Shown piece after piece: positions 32,833 to 41,019 of a stretch of DNA of 64,000 nucleotides (position 1 is the first letter of the stretch; each line of letters begins with the position of its first letter). The DNA comes from SAR202 cluster bacterium bin90. GTDB lineage: Bacteria > Chloroflexota > Dehalococcoidia > Lucifugimonadales > JADFKI01. Position numbers and translations under genes: made by a program. A model generated the notes under the pieces. It ran no database searches. It was not told where the DNA came from and saw nothing but the letters and a program-made list of their open reading frames with translations. The DNA lies in NCBI GenBank assembly GCA_002238855.1, contig MPND01000008.1:39589-103588 (forward strand), given 5' to 3'.

Positions 32833-35800
32833 TTACTTGAGGGGCATCAGGGAGGGCTGCTCTGCGGCAACGTTCCTGCGGCTCCTGCGCGTCTTCTTGC
32901 GCTTGCCGCGCTCAAGGTCCTCGACCTCAAGGCCGAAGGCGCTCATCCAGCTGTCCATGCTGATCGCGCCGAAGCTGGCCGGATCCGGCGGCGCAATCTC
33001 AGGCTCGGGAGCCTGTGCAGGCGCGTTCACGGGAGCCTCTATTCGCTCTACGCCAGCCTTCTTGTTCATCCTCTGCTGCCACGGGCCGTAGCAGCCCGTG
33101 TGGAAGACGCGAGATGGCACGGAGCGGTCGGCAATGTTGCCATTCCGCCCCTCGATCACCTCGACCGCCGGTGTGCTGATGCGCTGTTCGTCGGTCAGGA
33201 TGAACTGCTCGCAACCGTCGCAGACCTCAAGGGCCGCGCTGCCGTCGACGAGGGTCCCGAACAGCGGCATGTCGATGCCGTCAGGCACCGTATCGATGAC
33301 GTTGTCCCTGTTGGGTATCTCCACGCTCGGCGTAACTGTCTCCGGCTTACTCTCGATGAGCGTCTCCGTGACGAGTGAGACGGCCACATCCGGGGTGAGC
33401 CCGTCAGGAAGTTCAGGCTCATCCATCGAGGCGACGTCGTAGTCGATGTCGCCGAGAAGCTCCTCGCCTTCGGCATCGGCGGACAGCGCCGCGATGCTTA
33501 TGCCCGACTCGAAGCTGCCGTCGAACTCGATGTCCGAATCGACGAGCATCTGGGCTATGGAGCGGCCCATGTTATCGCCGCCACCGGCAAGCGCCGTCAG
33601 CCCGTCGCTGGACAGGTCGCCTTCGACCGCAAGCGACGTCGCAACCTTCTGCGCTATCAGGTAGATAGCCTGCGTCTGCTTGGTCTCTGCATAGGTGAGA
33701 TAATATATCCGCACTGGCTGCGTCTGGCCGATGCGCCAGGACCGTCTCGACGCCTGACGCACGCGTGCCGTGTTGTAGTCGGCCTCGTACCACACGATCG
33801 TCGGGAAGTCCAGCATGTCCACGCCGGTCTCAACCAGCTGCGGGTGGCATATCAGCACGTCGAGGCCTTCCTTGAGTTGCTTTTCGAGCCAGGGCATGCG
33901 CTTGTCGGCGTCCACGGTCTCCGAGCGCAGCACGGTGGTCTTGAGGTTGTGCTTGTCCATGATCTCGTGCAGCCGGGGCAGCAGGTCCCGACGGTTCGTG
34001 TGCGTGGCGAATACAAGCACCTTGCGCCCCGCCGCCTTCTCGGCCTGCACGATCTCGACTAGCTTCTTCTCCTTCGGGTACAGCTTGTCCGCCCTGAGCG
34101 CCGGGCGCTCGATGAGCGGCCTGCCGTCCGCCGGGCTGTACACGACACAGGCGTCCTCCTGCGTGCATGCATCCGGATAGGTCAGCACCGCCTGCGCGAA
34201 TATGCTGACGAGCTTTGCGGCCGCCTTCGGGTTGGTGAAGGTGAGAGACTTTATCTCCCTGAGAATCCTCTCCTCCATAACCTTGTAGTTGTCCCGCTGG
34301 TTGAAACCCGTCGCCGGGTCCATCTCCTCGTCAAGCTCCACGGTCACGGCGTGCTCCGAGAACTCAGGCAGTCCTGCCGCCACGTCCAGCAGACGGATGA
34401 AGACGCTGTGACCGAGTATGTACCGCAGCACGGCGGGCATTGCGCCCGGCAGGTCCTTCGGTCGCTGGTCCTGCTTCTTGGTGCGGCTGCGCTTGGCGTT
34501 GCCGCTCTCAAGATAGACCGTGCGCTCCACGAAGCCGTACTGGTTCCGCCAGCGCGTGGAGTCACGGTGGCCGAAGTCTTCGCGTATCTCCCTGTCGCCG
34601 AAGCCGTACAGCAGGTGGAACAGGTCGCGGGCATAGCCTGCCATCAGTGTTCCCGTCAGGGTGACGGACTGCGGGATGATCTCCGCGAACATCCTCGCCA
34701 TCTGCCCCTGCGCCGAATCTCCCGCTTTATACTGATGAAATTCGTCTGCGATGAGAAGCTCGCACAGGTCGGGGAGGTAGCGCTTGTAGTATTCGGCAAG
34801 GTCGTAGCGGCGAGGCGGGTATATGTTGGACTTGAACACCTCGCGGCGGCTGGCCTGGTAGGCTGCCCACTCAGAGGGCTCGTAGCGCGGGGACTTCGAT
34901 CCCGCACCGCCGAGCTCCATAGCCTCGCGCGCGTCAACGCTTGAGGCGTAGATATAGCGGCGCTTCATCCGCTCCTTGAGCTGCTCGTCGCCGTGCGGGC
35001 TGTTGCCGTGCCTCTCGCTGACGAAGTTCTTGGCGAGCGCCTGCCAGAGCCTTGCGCCGCAAGCGCGCGTCTCCGTCTGGAAAGCCTCCCGTCCGTAGTC
35101 GTCCTTGACCTCAAGCCTGCCGACCGTTATCTCGTTTCGGCAGATGCGCCGGCCCCTGCAGAGCCAGTCCCAGTCGGCGTACTCTTCCTTCTTCGCCATG
35201 ATGGGCTGTCCGCACTCGGGGCAGCAGATGCGCTGAACGTGCCTCTCGACGACCTTCGTGTGGTCGCCGTCAGGCTCCACTCCTGGCGGAAGGTCAGCCG
35301 GGTCAACGTCCTCCTCCACCTTGACGGTGAAGGGCCTCCAGTTGTGCTCGATCAGCTCGCCCGTGGTCTCCGAGTAGAGCGGCTGCGGCTTGTAGCCCCA
35401 GCGGAAGTGCACGGCCGGTATGCGCCCGTAGGACGCCTTTGCGACGCTGTGCGCCAGGATGATGTACACGGGCACGTCGCGGTCGAAGTGAGTGTACTTG
35501 GCATCCAGCCAGCGCATCTGCTTCATCGGGCTCCTGTACAGGCGGTAGAACGGCTCCTTGGCCTTCTTGCCGCCCGGGTTCTTGCCCACGACGTACACCC
35601 GTGCGTTCGGGATCGTCATGAGGATTTCCTTCTCCCACTTCCAGACCAGCGTGGGCGGGCAGAGAACGGCGACTCTGCGTATGCCGGCTAGGTAGGCCGC
35701 CGCCATGCTGATGTACGTCTTTCCCGTCCCCATCTCGCCGACGACCGTCGTCCCGCGCTCGCCTGACATGAGCGAGTGCATCGCGCCCTCAATGGCGAGC

Positions 35801-37020
35801 CGCTGGCCGTTGCCGGGCATGGGCTTGCGAAGGAGCCTGTAATACTCGGGAGCATGTCCGACGAGCTCACGCAGTCCTTCCGGCGTGTACTTCGGGGGCA
35901 TCACGTCCGAGATGTAGCTGGCGAGCTGCTGGCTCCACTTGGACACGAACGGCCCGAGCGCCACGTCGTCGGTGAACTCCCAGTTGCGAGGGTCAAGCAG
36001 CACGGCGTTGCTGCTCATGCGCTCCGAGATGCGCTGCACCGTGCCCTCTTCATTCTGCGCCACGGACTCCGTTACCTTCTTTGAGGAGGCGCGGAAGATG
36101 ATCTGCTCGGCTTCGTTGTGCAGGGCGATTCCAAGTCCGCCCACGCCGCCACCGGACATGATCAGTCCCATGTGGCCGACGCGTGGGGGCATGAGCGGGT
36201 CCTTGATGGTGTTGGCAGGAGGAAGGTGCAAGTCCTGCCATTCCTGCCGCGTCTCGTACCCGCTGCGCTCTATCTCGCTGAGCACGTCCGCGTAGTCGAT
36301 CCGCAGCGCGGCGAACCGCTGGACGTCTTCGTTCAGGTGCGGAATGAAGTATTTGTTGTCGTCGTTGCCGACGAAGTCCAGCTTGCCCTGCGCGAAGTCC
36401 AGGATTGCCTGCTTCGCCTTCACATTGTCCCAGGGGTTGTAGTCCCGCCGCGCCATCAGGATCACCTGGTCGAAGTTCTCGGCGTCGTAGTTGTTCTCCT
36501 CCTGCCAGATACGGAACTCCGAGTAGTTCTGGGACAGGTACTCCGCGCTCACGTTGAGCACATGCCGAGGAACCAGGTAGATGAGGATGCCGCCGCGGCA
36601 CAGCAGCTTCGTGCTCTGCACCAGGAAGCGCTGCTCGAGGCGCTTGTACTGGGGGTCGTGGTCGTATGGAGGGTTCAGGAAGTTGACGTTGAACACGCCG
36701 TCGGTGATGAGCATGTTTGAGAAGTCGGTCTGAACGACCTTGCCGAGCTTCTTGCGGGCCTCTTTCGCCCTGTTGAGGTCAAGCTCAACGCCGTAGGTCT
36801 CGATGGAGTCCTTATCGAGTCGCGTGCCGTTGCGCTTCTCGTACTCGAAGCGTATCGAGTCCTCAAGTATCCGGAGCGCGTCGCCCTCTCCCGCCGAGGT
36901 GTCGATCATCCGCACCGTGTCCGGCGTCCTGTGGTAGTCGAAGAGACTGGCCACGAATGCGGGCACGCCCGGCTGGGTGGGATAGTATTCCATATCGCTT
37001 ACTGCTCTGAGATTAGCCAT
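32833..37020 (-). CDS. DNA methyltransferase-like domain fused to SNF2-type helicase
   Basis: 1395 residues, the largest protein here. Residues ~1-220 resemble DUF6094-type Rossmann methyltransferases: IDTSAGEGDAL (SAM site) and FLNPPYD near 117 (NPPY catalytic motif of N6-adenine enzymes). The helicase follows: GEMGTGKT near 430 (motif I), a Cys4 insertion (CCPECG ... C...C) near 600, ADEFHQYK near 757 (motif II) and WRIGQTQPVRIYYL near 1097 (SNF2 motif VI). The last ~250 residues are acidic with a Cys pair and end EQPSLMPLK. Likely a DNA-translocating modification or antirestriction enzyme acting on incoming plasmid DNA; the exact role is not known. Confidence 0.85.
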   Translation of the reverse strand: MANLRAVSDMEYYPTQPGVPAFVASLFDYHRTPDTVRMIDTSAGEGDALRILEDSIRFEYEKRNGTRLDKDSIETYGVELDLNRAKEARKKLGKVVQTDFSNMLITDGVFNVNFLNPPYDHDPQYKRLEQRFLVQSTKLLCRGGILIYLVPRHVLNVSAEYLSQNYSEFRIWQEENNYDAENFDQVILMARRDYNPWDNVKAKQAILDFAQGKLDFVGNDDNKYFIPHLNEDVQRFAALRIDYADVLSEIERSGYETRQEWQDLHLPPANTIKDPLMPPRVGHMGLIMSGGGVGGLGIALHNEAEQIIFRASSKKVTESVAQNEEGTVQRISERMSSNAVLLDPRNWEFTDDVALGPFVSKWSQQLASYISDVMPPKYTPEGLRELVGHAPEYYRLLRKPMPGNGQRLAIEGAMHSLMSGERGTTVVGEMGTGKTYISMAAAYLAGIRRVAVLCPPTLVWKWEKEILMTIPNARVYVVGKNPGGKKAKEPFYRLYRSPMKQMRWLDAKYTHFDRDVPVYIILAHSVAKASYGRIPAVHFRWGYKPQPLYSETTGELIEHNWRPFTVKVEEDVDPADLPPGVEPDGDHTKVVERHVQRICCPECGQPIMAKKEEYADWDWLCRGRRICRNEITVGRLEVKDDYGREAFQTETRACGARLWQALAKNFVSERHGNSPHGDEQLKERMKRRYIYASSVDAREAMELGGAGSKSPRYEPSEWAAYQASRREVFKSNIYPPRRYDLAEYYKRYLPDLCELLIADEFHQYKAGDSAQGQMARMFAEIIPQSVTLTGTLMAGYARDLFHLLYGFGDREIREDFGHRDSTRWRNQYGFVERTVYLESGNAKRSRTKKQDQRPKDLPGAMPAVLRYILGHSVFIRLLDVAAGLPEFSEHAVTVELDEEMDPATGFNQRDNYKVMEERILREIKSLTFTNPKAAAKLVSIFAQAVLTYPDACTQEDACVVYSPADGRPLIERPALRADKLYPKEKKLVEIVQAEKAAGRKVLVFATHTNRRDLLPRLHEIMDKHNLKTTVLRSETVDADKRMPWLEKQLKEGLDVLICHPQLVETGVDMLDFPTIVWYEADYNTARVRQASRRSWRIGQTQPVRIYYLTYAETKQTQAIYLIAQKVATSLAVEGDLSSDGLTALAGGGDNMGRSIAQMLVDSDIEFDGSFESGISIAALSADAEGEELLGDIDYDVASMDEPELPDGLTPDVAVSLVTETLIESKPETVTPSVEIPNRDNVIDTVPDGIDMPLFGTLVDGSAALEVCDGCEQFILTDEQRISTPAVEVIEGRNGNIADRSVPSRVFHTGCYGPWQQRMNKKAGVERIEAPVNAPAQAPEPEIAPPDPASFGAISMDSWMSAFGLEVEDLERGKRKKTRRSRRNVAAEQPSLMPLK

Positions 37021-37084
37021 GCCATTCCTTTCGGGTCTTCAGGTATGTTCTTGGTGTCGCCGGCCACACGCGCTCATCGCGCAT
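37013..37084 (-). CDS. Possible 23-aa leader ORF ahead of the methyltransferase-helicase
   Basis: ATG 37082-37084 with AAAGGAC at 5 nt; 23 codons (MRDERVWPATPRTYLKTRK...) end in TAA that overlaps the start of the 1395-aa gene by 8 nt. It could serve as a translational coupler. Weak evidence. Confidence 0.3.
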   Translation of the reverse strand: MRDERVWPATPRTYLKTRKEWHG

Positions 37085-37116
37085 CGCCGTCCTTTTCCGG
37101 GTCTGCTGTCTTGTGG

Positions 37117-37584
37117 TTAAAGAAGCGTTCCGGCGCGAACTCTCATCTCCGACCGCCACGCCTGATCGCGCTCCCCGCGCACGATGGGCGCAGCGTCCAG
37201 AAATCTCATCGGGCAGCTGTGGGAGCCGAAGCCGAAGCCGGAGCCGGAGTCCAGGAGCTTGTAACCCCATGCCTGCACCAGAGGGTCGCTGTGCGGGTGC
37301 TCGCGGCCTGCAACGCCGTCGAACGCCGGAGGCCCGCTCGCGCCCTTCGCCGTCGCGTCGAAGTCGACGAGCAGCTGGCAGATCACCGGCTCGCCATCCT
37401 TCGTCGCCCTGGTCAGAAACCAGACCTCGATGTAGTCATGCTCGTAATTACCGCGCTTGAGGTTTTCGTTCGTAATCTGCGTCGGTGAGCCTGCTACTTC
37501 AACCTCATACGCCTCGTGGTCCCCGCAAATCTCGCGGACGTAGGTGTTGAGGTGAAGCGGCCCCTGCCTGAAAAGCCATCCCAT
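37117..37584 (-). CDS. Hypothetical protein
   Basis: 155 residues from ATG 37584, following AGGAGGCAAG. Mixed alpha/beta sequence (HDYIEVWFLTRATKDGEPVI) and an SGSGFGFGSHS linker. No family recognised. Confidence 0.6.
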   Translation of the reverse strand: MGWLFRQGPLHLNTYVREICGDHEAYEVEVAGSPTQITNENLKRGNYEHDYIEVWFLTRATKDGEPVICQLLVDFDATAKGASGPPAFDGVAGREHPHSDPLVQAWGYKLLDSGSGFGFGSHSCPMRFLDAAPIVRGERDQAWRSEMRVRAGTLL

Positions 37585-37639
37585 CTTTCTTGCCTCCTGT
37601 CGGACAATCCCCTGTCGGCCAGTCACCTGAAAATGAAAG

Positions 37640-37660
37640 GCCCCGCGAAAAGTGCGGGGC
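37640..37660 (-). terminator. Leader hairpin plus U tract ahead of gene 37117-37584
   Basis: Perfect GCCCCGC/GCGGGGC stem followed by CTTTCATTTTC; 56 nt before the ATG. Confidence 0.65.
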
Positions 37661-37683
37661 TGTGATGCCGGTAGGTTGTGATG

Positions 37684-37956
37684 CTAGATATACTCGCGTG
37701 CGTCCTGCGGCTTGCAGAGGCACCTTATCGTGTCGGGTTCGTCTTTGCCGTGCTCGTAGCAGAGATGTTCCCTCTCGTATGCGCGGGAGCCCATGACCTT
37801 GACGAACTCCGCCACCTTGCCGCAGGGCTTTCGCTCGCACCCGGGGAGTATCTGCCAGTGATCGTACTTTGCCGCCTCATCCTCCCTTGCGCGGTCCAGC
37901 TGTGAGACCGTGTGATATGCCGCCTGCCTGCCGTCGTTCAGGAAGAAGTTGTTCAC
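37684..37956 (-). CDS. Hypothetical Cys/His-rich protein, paralog of 53745-53975
   Basis: 90 residues. CERKPCGKVAEFV, EHLCYEHGKDEPD and RCLC align with CARPLCTKLAEFV, EHICYEHAKDEPD and RCLC in the protein at 53745-53975; the Cys/His pattern predicts a zinc fold. ATG overlaps the upstream TGA. Function unknown. Confidence 0.65.
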   Translation of the reverse strand: MNNFFLNDGRQAAYHTVSQLDRAREDEAAKYDHWQILPGCERKPCGKVAEFVKVMGSRAYEREHLCYEHGKDEPDTIRCLCKPQDAREYI

Positions 37957-38321
37957 GGCAGTTCCCCCTTGAGAACGAATCCGGCGGGGTAGTCTGCGGT
38001 GCGGGTAATCCTGCCTTCGATATACGCCTGGCGCAGCTCGGGGTTGCGTGCCAGGATGTCCTCGGTGCTGAGCGTGAAGAGCACCTCACCCGGGTCGTTC
38101 AGGTTGAATATGAGGCGCGTGCATGGCTTGCAGAGCCAGCAGCCATCCAACTTGCCGTCGTCTTTTCGGTAGTAGGTCGTGAACGAGTGCATAGCCGATT
38201 CCGGTCCGCCGCAGGCGAAGCAGCCCTCGACTACGTGCTCAAGGCTGTCTGCGTCGGGACGAGGTGTGGCCGTTGCGATCTCGCCTCGTTCGACCATCTT
38301 TGCCAGTGTGTTGTCGCTCAA
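37953..38321 (-). CDS. Hypothetical zinc protein
   Basis: 122 residues; CFACGG and CWLCKPC predict a zinc site. It is coupled to gene 37684-37956 by an ATGA. No family recognised. Confidence 0.6.
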   Translation of the reverse strand: MSDNTLAKMVERGEIATATPRPDADSLEHVVEGCFACGGPESAMHSFTTYYRKDDGKLDGCWLCKPCTRLIFNLNDPGEVLFTLSTEDILARNPELRQAYIEGRITRTADYPAGFVLKGELP

Positions 38322-38370
38322 TTATTCACCTCGAAGCTGCCTGGCAATGCCGGCAGCGGTCTGAATGAAA

Positions 38371-38397
38371 AGCCCGCTCTTTGATTGAGAGCGGGCT
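38371..38397 (-). terminator. Leader hairpin plus U tract ahead of gene 37953-38321
   Basis: Perfect 10-bp stem AGCCCGCTCT/AGAGCGGGCT followed by TTTTCATTC. Confidence 0.75.
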
Positions 38398-38414
38398 GGT
38401 AGTTGTTCTGGCTG

Positions 38415-38699
38415 TTATTCGACCAGAAGGTCAAGCTCGTCGCCGAAGCGGGTAGGAAACTCCTTCACCCACCTTCGGGCTTTGAGCACGTCCTGAGGCC
38501 TGACGCCTTCGGTCTCGATGAATGAGTGGTACTGGAAGTTGATGCCTTTCTCCGCGGCGTCGCCGTAGAGTTCCTTGCCGTCGTCGTAGAGCGTCACCAC
38601 AGGGTAGCCGTCCGGGACGAGCGTCTTTCTGACGTGCTCCCAGAAATTCTCGGGGATGCCGGTGTCTCCGCCTATGTGTATCTGAACTGGCGTGCCCAT
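38415..38699 (-). CDS. Hypothetical protein
   Basis: 94 residues, acidic, alpha/beta (DGYPVVTLYDDGKELYG). No family recognised. It is bracketed by two strong hairpins and so may form its own transcript unit. Confidence 0.6.
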   Translation of the reverse strand: MGTPVQIHIGGDTGIPENFWEHVRKTLVPDGYPVVTLYDDGKELYGDAAEKGINFQYHSFIETEGVRPQDVLKARRWVKEFPTRFGDELDLLVE

Positions 38700-38730
38700 C
38701 TATCTGTCCTTTCGACTCCAAAAAGAAATA

Positions 38731-38758
38731 GCCCTGCCGGCGACGACGCTGGCAGGGC
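38731..38758 (-). terminator. Leader hairpin plus U tract ahead of gene 38415-38699
   Basis: GCCCTGCC/GGCAGGGC stem followed by TATTTCTTTTTGG; the start codon is 32 nt on. Confidence 0.7.
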
Positions 38759-38805
38759 ATTGTTTCGTATGGTCAGGCCTGTGGGGCCTGGAGGGTCAGG
38801 CTATA

Positions 38806-39786
38806 TCAGACGGTCTCCTGCGCGCTTGCGATGAGCGCCGTGAGCTCCTCGGCAGTCGCCTGGCTGATGGGTTTCTTGTGCTGGCGCATGAACAGGGTGA
38901 AGATCTGCCCCTTGTTCATGCCGCGCTCCTCGCCGAGGGCGACATACCTGTCCTTCAGTTCCTCCACCGAAGCCCCTGCGGCAACCGGAGCCGGAGCAGG
39001 CATCGCCGGAGCGGGGGAGTTGCCGCTTCTGTCCTGAGCCGCATACGGCCACGAGCCGGTGGGCTGATTGCCCGCAGGCTGGTTCCCATTGGGATATGCG
39101 TATGCCGCCGCCTCGCGTGTCACGGGCTCGGTCTCCTGATCCAACGGCGTGCGGTCGCAGTAGCCCGACTCGGTGCTCGCATCCTTCATCGCGCAGTAGA
39201 AGCCGTCGCCCCAGCGGCTCTCCTTGATGTGGCGTCCCGCTCCGTGTGCGGGGCAGGCCGGGCCGGAGGCGAACTCCGCCGTGTAGCCGCTCTTGTCGGA
39301 GTCCCCGTAGAGTGAGTTGCCGAACTGCTTGCCCAGTACGCGCAGCGCCCTCTTGATGCCGTCGGAGATCGCGCCCTTGCGCGCCTTCTCGTGCATCCCA
39401 AGCATCATCTTGGTCTGCGTGCTCTCCTGTATCTCGTCCACCTCGCCGAAACCCTCGTCGCTGGAGATGAACCTGCCGTAAACGTACACGGCAACCCCCG
39501 CCGTGTAGTATTCGTGTACCGCCTTGATCTGGCCCGTCTGCCAGTCCGTAATCTGTATCTGGTGCAGGGTCGGCCCCTCCAGCACGCGCGGTCCCCAGTT
39601 GGCGGGCTTGAAGATGCGGTTGGCGTTGGAGATCGCGGTGTGCGCTTCGATGTAGTAGAGCGTCTTGCCGCCCGGACCCTCGTAGCTCTTGACGAGGCTG
39701 GGGTCGAGGTCCTCGTTGAGCTTGTCGAGAACGTCCTGCGGGAGAAAGTCCATGTCCGGGGTGTAGTCCTTAACCTGCTCGGTCAT
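38806..39786 (-). CDS. Rad52/Rad22-family single-strand annealing protein
   Basis: 326 residues from ATG 39786. YYIEAHTAISNANRIF, a following W-GPRV strand, and ARKGAISDGIKRALRVLGKQFGNSLYG are hallmarks of the Rad52 DNA-binding fold (annealing of complementary strands). A Cys/His stretch (CPAHGAGRH ... C) then a Gly/Pro/Asn-rich linker (NQPAGNQPTG) lead to a helical C-terminal ~60 residues (VEELKDRYVALGEERGM). It probably serves recombination of the element together with the PD-(D/E)XK nuclease at 51683-53026. Confidence 0.88.
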   Translation of the reverse strand: MTEQVKDYTPDMDFLPQDVLDKLNEDLDPSLVKSYEGPGGKTLYYIEAHTAISNANRIFKPANWGPRVLEGPTLHQIQITDWQTGQIKAVHEYYTAGVAVYVYGRFISSDEGFGEVDEIQESTQTKMMLGMHEKARKGAISDGIKRALRVLGKQFGNSLYGDSDKSGYTAEFASGPACPAHGAGRHIKESRWGDGFYCAMKDASTESGYCDRTPLDQETEPVTREAAAYAYPNGNQPAGNQPTGSWPYAAQDRSGNSPAPAMPAPAPVAAGASVEELKDRYVALGEERGMNKGQIFTLFMRQHKKPISQATAEELTALIASAQETV

Positions 39787-39837
39787 CTGACTTTGCCTTT
39801 CTGACCTGTCGGTCAATGCTGTGTTGTCGTAGCCGGC

Positions 39838-40044
39838 CTACACGCCGACTACCAGTTCCAATAGCGGTCGGATGGGCTGCAGATTACCCACAAATCGGAG
39901 CATATCTCCACAGCTCAAGTCGAACGCGTAAGCGACTAGCCACAACGTAAATGTCGTAGTGGGAACCGTCCTGACAAGAGCGTCACCTAACGCCCTCATC
40001 GCCTGTTTTGCCTGCGCCTTTGCCCGCGCTCTTACGGTGCTCAT
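39838..40044 (-). CDS. Small membrane-associated protein
   Basis: 68 residues: basic N-terminus (RARAKAQAKQAMRALG), then a hydrophobic segment (TFTLWLVAYAFDL). No family recognised. Confidence 0.45.
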   Translation of the reverse strand: MSTVRARAKAQAKQAMRALGDALVRTVPTTTFTLWLVAYAFDLSCGDMLRFVGNLQPIRPLLELVVGV

Positions 40045-40047
40045 CGA

Positions 40048-40275
40048 TTAAACCGCCATTCCCGGGTTGAGCGCGCGGAAGTTCGCGGTCACTATCCCCT
40101 CAAACATCGCGTCATCCGCTCCATGCCCGAACGCCGTGTGGAGGCGCACCGGTTCATCGGGGGCGAAGAACACCACGCGGTCGTCATCGCCTATCTCGCC
40201 GCGCTGGCGTCTCTGCTGCACCCTGCGAAAAGCGGCAAGTTCAATGTGCTCTTCTACTCCAGTATGTGTTGCCAT
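40048..40275 (-). CDS. Hypothetical small protein
   Basis: 75 residues with GAGGAATGAG-type ribosome site. No motif recognised; ends 3 nt before the next gene. Confidence 0.45.
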   Translation of the reverse strand: MATHTGVEEHIELAAFRRVQQRRQRGEIGDDDRVVFFAPDEPVRLHTAFGHGADDAMFEGIVTANFRALNPGMAV

Positions 40276-40328
40276 TAGCTCATTCCTTTCCTGGTCACCA
40301 TGCCTTTCAGGTAATGGGCCGGACGTGA

Positions 40329-40361
40329 GAGACCCCGCTCATCTGCTCAGAGCGGGGTCTC
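40329..40361 (-). terminator. Strong hairpin between 40403-40936 and 40048-40275
   Basis: AGAGACCCCGCT/AGCGGGGTCTCT long stem, usable in both directions; the plus side is followed by TTTGTGT. Confidence 0.65.
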
Positions 40362-40402
40362 TTTGTGTCTGCTGCCAGGCCTGCGGGCTGCTTGCCTGCG
40401 GG

Positions 40403-40936
40403 CTACTCGTCTTCCTGTATGGGTTCACCGACCGAGATGTTGTCGTAGTCGTGGTCCTTATCCAGTTCCCTCAGGTTCTCAAAGAACGCAGCCCGTCCCG
40501 TAAGTCCCCAGTGCCGCGCAAGAGACATAGCCTCCTCCGGTGACCGTGCAGGAATGTCTATGACGCTCCTGCCTGTGAAGTTGAGCAGCACAGGGAAGTA
40601 CGCATCCTCCGTGTGACCGTTCTCGATGGCACCGAGGCGAACAGCCTCGATGATCGCATCGTCGAGCGTGGGAAGTGCGAGCGTGTTGCCCAGGTCGATC
40701 CGCCTGTCGGCATAGCCTTCGGTGTCGAATCCGGCGAACAGCCAGAGCTGCCATCGGCCTATCTTCTTGCGGCTGCCCGAGGCATGCTCGACGTCGTGGA
40801 TGACCATGGCCCTGACCGTCTGGCCTTCAGGCGCATCGCCGGGGTATATCCAGCGACCGTCCTTTCCGTGTCCGGACGGGCAGTTCACGCTGATCCAGTC
40901 GATGAGCGTGCTCACCGGTACTTTTATTTCCGTCAT
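40403..40936 (-). CDS. Hypothetical protein
   Basis: 177 residues from ATG 40936 with AAGGG upstream. Sequence IPARSPEEAMSLARHWGLTGRA suggests a helix-rich tail; acidic end (PIQEDE). No family recognised. Confidence 0.6.
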   Translation of the reverse strand: MTEIKVPVSTLIDWISVNCPSGHGKDGRWIYPGDAPEGQTVRAMVIHDVEHASGSRKKIGRWQLWLFAGFDTEGYADRRIDLGNTLALPTLDDAIIEAVRLGAIENGHTEDAYFPVLLNFTGRSVIDIPARSPEEAMSLARHWGLTGRAAFFENLRELDKDHDYDNISVGEPIQEDE

Positions 40937-41019
40937 TTGCTTTCCCTTCACCTATCGATTAGATGACGCTCCGCCTCACCGAAAGCGGGGCGTCACAGCT
41001 CGTCTTGGGAATAATGGGA

